A program made the position numbers and the translations under genes. 64,000 nt of DNA from Actinokineospora auranticolor (GTDB lineage Bacteria; Actinomycetota; Actinomycetes; Mycobacteriales; Pseudonocardiaceae), in the NCBI RefSeq assembly GCF_002934265.1, contig NZ_PTIX01000001.1, positions 434,001-498,000 of the forward strand. Reading direction: 5' to 3'. This document shows positions 60,801 to 64,000 of this stretch, in pieces. Below the pieces are notes generated by a model. It was not told the DNA's origin. It ran no database searches and worked only from the letters and a program-made list of their open reading frames with translations. Numbering within the stretch: position 1 is the first letter of the stretch; each line of letters begins with the position of its first letter.

Positions 60801-61009
60801 GCGACACGGACACCCGGAGCCCGCGCTCGCTCACGGTCGAGGTGTCCTACGACAGCGGCAAGACCTGGCAGAAGGCGCCCGTCTTCGGCAGCACCGCCGT
60901 GCTGTCGCACCCGGACGCGGTGGGCACGGTCTCGGTGCGCGCCAAGTCCGCGGACCGCTCGGGCCAGTCCGTGGAGCTGACGATCATCGACGCCTACAAG
61001 CTCCGCTGA
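57809..61009 (+). CDS. Secreted subtilisin-type (S8) peptidase
   Basis: A 1066-residue exported protease. Signal peptide: RRRSLSRLTAAIAVLGTVLS with cleavage after VSAQA. A propeptide of about 150 residues precedes the catalytic domain with Asp in VAVLDSGIDQTHPD (about 215), His in LGHGTHLASI (about 250) and Ser in FGTSMAAAHVAG (about 415). A long C-terminal half of beta-rich domains without a clear family follows. ATG with GGAGGAAC, 22 bases after the PKS stop, so it may be in that operon. Could mature or degrade a peptide part, or simply be a border gene. Its last 16 bases overlap the convergent NACHT gene. Confidence 0.92.
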   Translation: MGTSRRRSLSRLTAAIAVLGTVLSSAQFVSAQAADTPVVTGGPGGSRTVTLITGDRVDVDAMGNRSIRPGPNRERTQFSVSERDGHHFVIPVDALRPIADGRLDERLFDIDTLLADNYDDAHTATLPLIVTYQPGLAPVALAGARPTATLAAVNGAAVAANRDGSAWQSVRDPGVRKVWLDGVRKPMLDKSAAQIGAPTAWQAGYTGDGVKVAVLDSGIDQTHPDLAGRVDAAKVFSDAPDGVDRLGHGTHLASIIGGNNAKYRGIASGARLLDGKIFDDSGAARDSWIIAGMQWAAEQGAKVVNLSLGRDDLPESDPLEDAVNALSAQHGTLFVVAAGNAGPTAGTVDSPGSADAALTVGAVDRADKITSFSGRGPRVGDGGVKPDITAPGLAIVAARSSASPGDGPYVADFGTSMAAAHVAGAAALLAQQHPDWSGEQLKDVLMASAKPGQSQTIFQEGTGRVDAAAAITQTLSTSPASAHLGVERLPDTGGQTFTKTVTYRNTGTAEQSLDLKVVLLAPDGKLSTAVSASPAKLVVPAGGTATATYAADVKLANQQGLYAGMVIATGTGAAVRTPIVFGRSEQTYEVKVTQIGLDGGPAVDSYARFVTHAAGARQYQIPASNRLRLPKGEYSIDALLVGDNLSWLFQPTFTVTGDTEVVIDYRRTKPLKITPPTKARSTFADVALTYGDFATGLAATDITRTATAGVGAPVPGTALTTKVQTQWLGDNGEFYGLAYFGHGALPTGFTKHPSKRDLAHVRADLRSTAAGRLGMRGAFPYPTEGSVLDSNAGYETAALPRVRDEYYTTEADGAQWTTQLVQLGQGTTADSTVLSPVRRYRAGRDYTEVYNQGVFGPVFPPMPKGQAFLSRTKETIRASMSLFGDGGGNAGDAAPASRITTLYKGDAKIGDWTDPAPAVFTVPAEEGDYKLVADSTRAPGTADTSTRVTATWTFHSGHTDTLQPLPISTLRVLAGLDKDNAARKGKTFPVRFALQAQGDTDTRSPRSLTVEVSYDSGKTWQKAPVFGSTAVLSHPDAVGTVSVRAKSADRSGQSVELTIIDAYKLR

Positions 61010-62844
61010 CCGACGCCCCCGGGGCGGCCCACCCGCGGCCGCCCCGGAGGCGCCCACTTGTCCGCCAGGTGGTTCCGGATCTCCCGGTGCGGGAACCGCA
61101 CGGCGCTGCCCGAGACCCGCAGCACCAGGTGCGAGCGCGCCCAGTCGAGGAACGCGAGGTAGTCGCGGGGCCCGCGCCCGGTGGCCGCCATCGCGCGGAA
61201 CAGGGCCCGGTACTGCAAGGTGGGGAAACCGCCGAAGACGAACCAGCAGCACGCCCCGGCGCTGATCGCGAGCGTGAGCGCGTAGGCAGCGGTCGCCGCC
61301 AGGCCCCAGGTCGGCACCATCAGCGCCGTGCGGCCGACGGCGATCACCGGGCCGATCGTCAGCGCGCTGATCCAGGCCACCCGCGCGGACCGCCGCAACC
61401 GCGCTCCCGGCGGCGCGCCCGCCCGGTTCGGCCTGCCTTCCGCCTCGATCGTGGTCGCGAGGAGCGCGGGCAGGTTCCCCAGGGTCAGCGCGACGCCGGA
61501 GAGCAGGGCGCTGTCCGCGACGGCCAACTCCGCGAGGAGCCCGGGGAGCAGCAGCACGACCGCCACGGTGCTGGTCATCATGGCCAGGACGGCGGTGACC
61601 CACCGCCACCGCACCCGCCACGTCAGCCGGATGGTGTCCCCGGTCCCGAGGTAGTTCGACCGGACGCTCCACACCGTCATCCCCAGCACCGGCGCGAGGT
61701 GGAGCAGCGTCACCTCCGGCAAGATCGGCGCGACGAGCACGGTGACCACCGCCCCGGCGCCCAACCCGAGGAGGAGCGCCGCAGTGACGACGACCCGTAG
61801 CCCCGGCCGCCGGTGGAGGCCGTACGGCAGCACGTCGCGCAGCCAGTTCCCCGGCACCCGGTCGACGTAGAACTCGTGCGCGTCGTGCGACCGCATCCAC
61901 CACGCCAGCCAGGCCAGCCACCGCCGCGCGTCCGCCGCGGTCCACCCCTTCGGCGGACCGCCGCGCCGGGAGATCATCGAGTCGACGTAGCGGCCGAGGA
62001 TGTGCCCGCGCCTGCGCTTGGCCGAGCCGGAGACCAGTACCGGCTCGTCCGGTGCCGTGGCGGCGAGGTGCGCGATGACCCCCAGCATCAGGGGCTCCCG
62101 CGCCAGGTCCCACCACTTGGTGTCCCGCGCGGACACCTCGGCGGCGGTGTCGCCCGCGCGTGTGCCGACGATGCGGAAGTAGTCACGCGCCGCGTCGAGT
62201 TCGGGTCGCACCACGCGCACCGCGTAGGTGAACGCGCCCGGGACCGCCAGGCCGGTGAAGTCGTCGGTCCGGCAGCTCAGCACGACCGGAACCGGTCCCG
62301 CGTCGAGGAACCGGTCCAGCTCGTGGAGGAACCCGGCCCGCTCGTCGCCCGCCTCGTCGAGGCCGTCGACGAGCAGCACCACCGCGCGCTCGGCCACCCA
62401 CTGGGCGGCCTTGCGGGGCGGGACGCCGGGGTAGGCGTCGACGATCGCCTCGACCAGCCACCGCTCGAACGAACCGCCCCGCCACGCCCCCGGCGTGACC
62501 AGCACCGGCACCACCGGGTCGTCCCGCTCGGCCTGTTCCCGGCACAGGTGGACGCACAGCCGGGTCATGAGCGTGCTCTTGCCGCCGCCGCCGTTGCCCA
62601 GCAGCAGCAACGCGCGCCCGGTCGTCTCGTAGACCTCCACGATGTCGGTGTGGTCGCGGGCGGGTGGGGGCCGCTTGCCCGGCGCGGCCAACTCCGGTGC
62701 GCAGCGCAGGGTCAGCAGCAGGGGAGGGACGGTGGCGAAGGTCTGCGCCAGCGCGCTCTCGGTGGCCGCGAGCACGCGGGACACGGCCTGCCGCCGCGCC
62801 GTCCGCTTCCGCTCCGGGGACTCCGCGCTGATCCACTTGTGCAC
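60994..62844 (-). CDS. NACHT-type STAND NTPase with C-terminal membrane helices
   Basis: A 616-residue protein. Walker A is LLLGNGGGGKSTLM (about 80-92) and Walker B VVLLVDGLDEAGD (about 155-167), the NACHT form. The second half holds about seven membrane segments (VVTAALLLGLGAGAVVTVL, WVTAVLAMMTSTVAVVLLL, GPVIAVGRTALMVP) and ends in FPHREIRNHLADKW, a line common in actinobacterial NACHT proteins. NACHT proteins often work in phage defence or signalling; nothing else here confirms it. GTG at 62842-62844, no strong ribosome site. Overlaps the subtilase end by 16 bases. Confidence 0.88.
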   Translation of the reverse strand: MHKWISAESPERKRTARRQAVSRVLAATESALAQTFATVPPLLLTLRCAPELAAPGKRPPPARDHTDIVEVYETTGRALLLLGNGGGGKSTLMTRLCVHLCREQAERDDPVVPVLVTPGAWRGGSFERWLVEAIVDAYPGVPPRKAAQWVAERAVVLLVDGLDEAGDERAGFLHELDRFLDAGPVPVVLSCRTDDFTGLAVPGAFTYAVRVVRPELDAARDYFRIVGTRAGDTAAEVSARDTKWWDLAREPLMLGVIAHLAATAPDEPVLVSGSAKRRRGHILGRYVDSMISRRGGPPKGWTAADARRWLAWLAWWMRSHDAHEFYVDRVPGNWLRDVLPYGLHRRPGLRVVVTAALLLGLGAGAVVTVLVAPILPEVTLLHLAPVLGMTVWSVRSNYLGTGDTIRLTWRVRWRWVTAVLAMMTSTVAVVLLLPGLLAELAVADSALLSGVALTLGNLPALLATTIEAEGRPNRAGAPPGARLRRSARVAWISALTIGPVIAVGRTALMVPTWGLAATAAYALTLAISAGACCWFVFGGFPTLQYRALFRAMAATGRGPRDYLAFLDWARSHLVLRVSGSAVRFPHREIRNHLADKWAPPGRPRVGRPGGVGQRSL

Positions 62845-62883
62845 GCCGGGGTGATCGCCGGGCCGGGCGGCGGCGCTACGGGC

Positions 62884-63282
62884 CTACCGCGGTCGGCCCG
62901 GGGTCCTCGGGGTGCCGGTCCCCGTCTTGCACTGGGCCTTGGAACCGACGACGACCGCCCCGCCGGAGCGGGAACGTTGGAAGCGGACCCACGCGTCACC
63001 CGGGGCCGGGGCGGCCGAGCGCGGGCGCAGGACGTTCACCGAAGCACCCCCGCATTCGGCCTTGGCGAAAACGGCAGCGTAGCGGTTGGTCGCGTTGTCG
63101 AGTTGGCGGATAGTGAAACCGAGCCGGTAGCAGACATCGTCATCGGGGTCGACGATGCCCATTCCGCCGTCGTTGTCGTAAAAGGTGAAAGTTCCTCTCG
63201 CGGCGCTCGCGGGTGGGGTGATCATGACCGCGGACAAGGTGGTGGCGATGGCCACCGCCAGGAGTCGGGTCGTGGTGCGCAT
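62884..63282 (-). CDS. Small secreted protein of unknown function
   Basis: A 132-residue protein with a clear signal peptide (MRTTTRLLAVAIATTLSAVM, cleavage after PPASA). The mature part has three Cys (DDVCYRLG, KAECGGAS, KAQCKTG) and a strand-rich pattern FTFYDNDGGMGIVDPDDD. No family recognised. The ATG at 63280-63282 has GGAAGG upstream. It precedes the NACHT gene in the same direction by 40 bases and might be cotranscribed with it. Confidence 0.75.
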   Translation of the reverse strand: MRTTTRLLAVAIATTLSAVMITPPASAARGTFTFYDNDGGMGIVDPDDDVCYRLGFTIRQLDNATNRYAAVFAKAECGGASVNVLRPRSAAPAPGDAWVRFQRSRSGGAVVVGSKAQCKTGTGTPRTPGRPR

Positions 63283-63513
63283 GGAGTCCGCCTTCCGCAT
63301 AGCTCTCCGGTTTTTGATTCTGCTCGCCCCCGGCCTATCGCGCCGGGGGTGATCATCCGTCGACGCCATGGTGCTGCCGATGGGGCGGCGCGGCACGCCC
63401 GAAGGGGCAACGAGCCGTAGTACCACTCATTCGTGTGGACCTGGCGCGGGCAATGGGCTGTTAATCTCCAGTCGTTTCTGTCCGCTGTGGAATACTCCGA
63501 TTGCGAGAAGACA

Positions 63514-64000
63514 GTGAGATCTCTCTTGCGCAATTCCCTGGCGATTTTCACCACGCTGGTCGCGGTGGGCGCCGCGACCGCCGCCCCCGCCGCGGCCCAG
63601 CCCGTGGGCGCGCGGGGGCTGCTCGACAGCTGCGCCGCTCTGCGCGCGGTGCTGCCCGGCGCGCCCGACGGCAACTACATCCTCGCCGGGAACCGGTACC
63701 TGCTCGGCGTCTACTGCCACGACATGGCGGGCACCCCGCGCGAATACCTGAACCTGTCCAACACCGGGGCCTCGGCCAACTTCTCCCAGTACACCGCGGG
63801 CGGCGCCGCGCCCGGCACCAACGTGCGCTCGTCGTTCACCAAGCTGCGGGTCAACCCGAAGACCCTCGAGGTGGACATCAACGACCTGACCTTCGCCGCC
63901 TCCAGCGGCTCGCTCACCCACGGCAGCGAGACCGTGCGGAGCCTGCCCTACGGCGTCGGCATGGCCTGTGCCGGGAACGGCACCAGCGGCATCGGCAACG
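63514..64000 (+). CDS. Secreted GON-domain-like protein, 3' end beyond the window
   Basis: The frame from the GTG at 63514 gives a signal peptide ([20 protein letters not shown], cleavage near APAAA) and then a GON-like domain: [75 protein letters not shown] domains, first described in ADAMTS proteases, occur in actinobacterial exported enzymes and binding proteins. The frame is still open at the window end. GAGAAG precedes the start. Divergent from the small secreted protein. Confidence 0.8.
   Translation, partial: MRSLLRNSLAIFTTLVAVGAATAAPAAAQPVGARGLLDSCAALRAVLPGAPDGNYILAGNRYLLGVYCHDMAGTPREYLNLSNTGASANFSQYTAGGAAPGTNVRSSFTKLRVNPKTLEVDINDLTFAASSGSLTHGSETVRSLPYGVGMACAGNGTSGIGN

Noticed and set aside
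57689-62116. Long minus-strand open frame opposite the subtilase gene
   Set aside because: Shadow frame without motifs; the subtilase catalytic triad is on the plus strand and the NACHT frame explains the right part.
1-64000. CRISPR array, tRNA or rRNA genes
   Set aside because: No regularly spaced repeats and no cloverleaf or rRNA-like stretch was recognised by eye; a tRNA scan was not possible.

Overview
The window is GC-rich actinobacterial DNA (many GTG starts, ATGA/GTGA stop-start overlaps, an F420-type oxidoreductase, SARP and DrrAB-type genes, leaderless-type promoters). It looks like a secondary-metabolite locus from a filamentous actinomycete, possibly of the Pseudonocardiales; the genus cannot be fixed from the sequence alone. 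No rRNA, tRNA or CRISPR array was seen.

Layout. (1) 1-5.0 kb, minus strand: a coupled run of two SUMF1/FGE-fold proteins, a free ACP, a beta-lactamase-fold hydrolase with Cys at the nucleophile position, a P450 and a type II thioesterase cut by the window edge. (2) 5.1-6.1 kb: a luciferase-like flavin monooxygenase. (3) 6.2-16.1 kb: two ATP-grasp ligases, an MFS exporter, an unknown protein paired with a ThiF/E1-like enzyme, a decayed IS110 transposase, an acyl/aminoacyl-AMP ligase and a GNAT-fold acyltransferase. This block is bracketed by a related pair of inverted repeats. (4) 16.1-21.5 kb: a radical SAM enzyme in one run with the three glutamate-mutase genes (S, E and the reactivase L), divergent from a fold-III PLP decarboxylase. 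(5) 21.5-24.6 kb: an accessory patch with a papain-fold toxin, a frameshifted TetR gene and a multiply frameshifted membrane-anchored protein. (6) 24.8-27.8 kb: a LysR regulator, an aldo-keto-reductase homologue that has lost its catalytic tetrad, and an SDR. (7) 28.2-41.7 kb, plus strand: a PUFA-synthase-like iterative PKS (PfaD-KS-AT-ACP-KR, then KS-AT-DH-PPT-like), ACP, alpha/beta hydrolase, glycosyltransferase and F420-type protein. (8) 41.8-49.9 kb, minus strand: an AT-less, internally trimmed type I PKS, a DrrAB exporter and a SARP regulator. (9) 50.1-57.8 kb, plus strand: an arylsulfotransferase homologue, an APS kinase-PAP phosphatase fusion, a sulfotransferase and a KS-AT-KR(inactive)-ACP PKS. 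(10) 57.8-64 kb: a secreted subtilase, a membrane NACHT NTPase and two secreted proteins.

How it may work together (inference). Glutamate mutase would supply 3-methylaspartate. An ATP-grasp or AMP ligase could load it on the free ACP, the fold-III PLP enzyme could decarboxylate it there, and the luciferase-like enzyme could oxidise it. This resembles the carrier-protein logic of butirosin side-chain (BtrI/J/K/O) and vicenistatin starter (VinL/N/O) biosynthesis. The iterative PUFA-like system would build a carbon chain, the two unusual PKS modules might add a short unit, and glycosylation, sulfation and P450 steps would finish the product. Whether all this is one pathway or two adjacent clusters is not decidable here.
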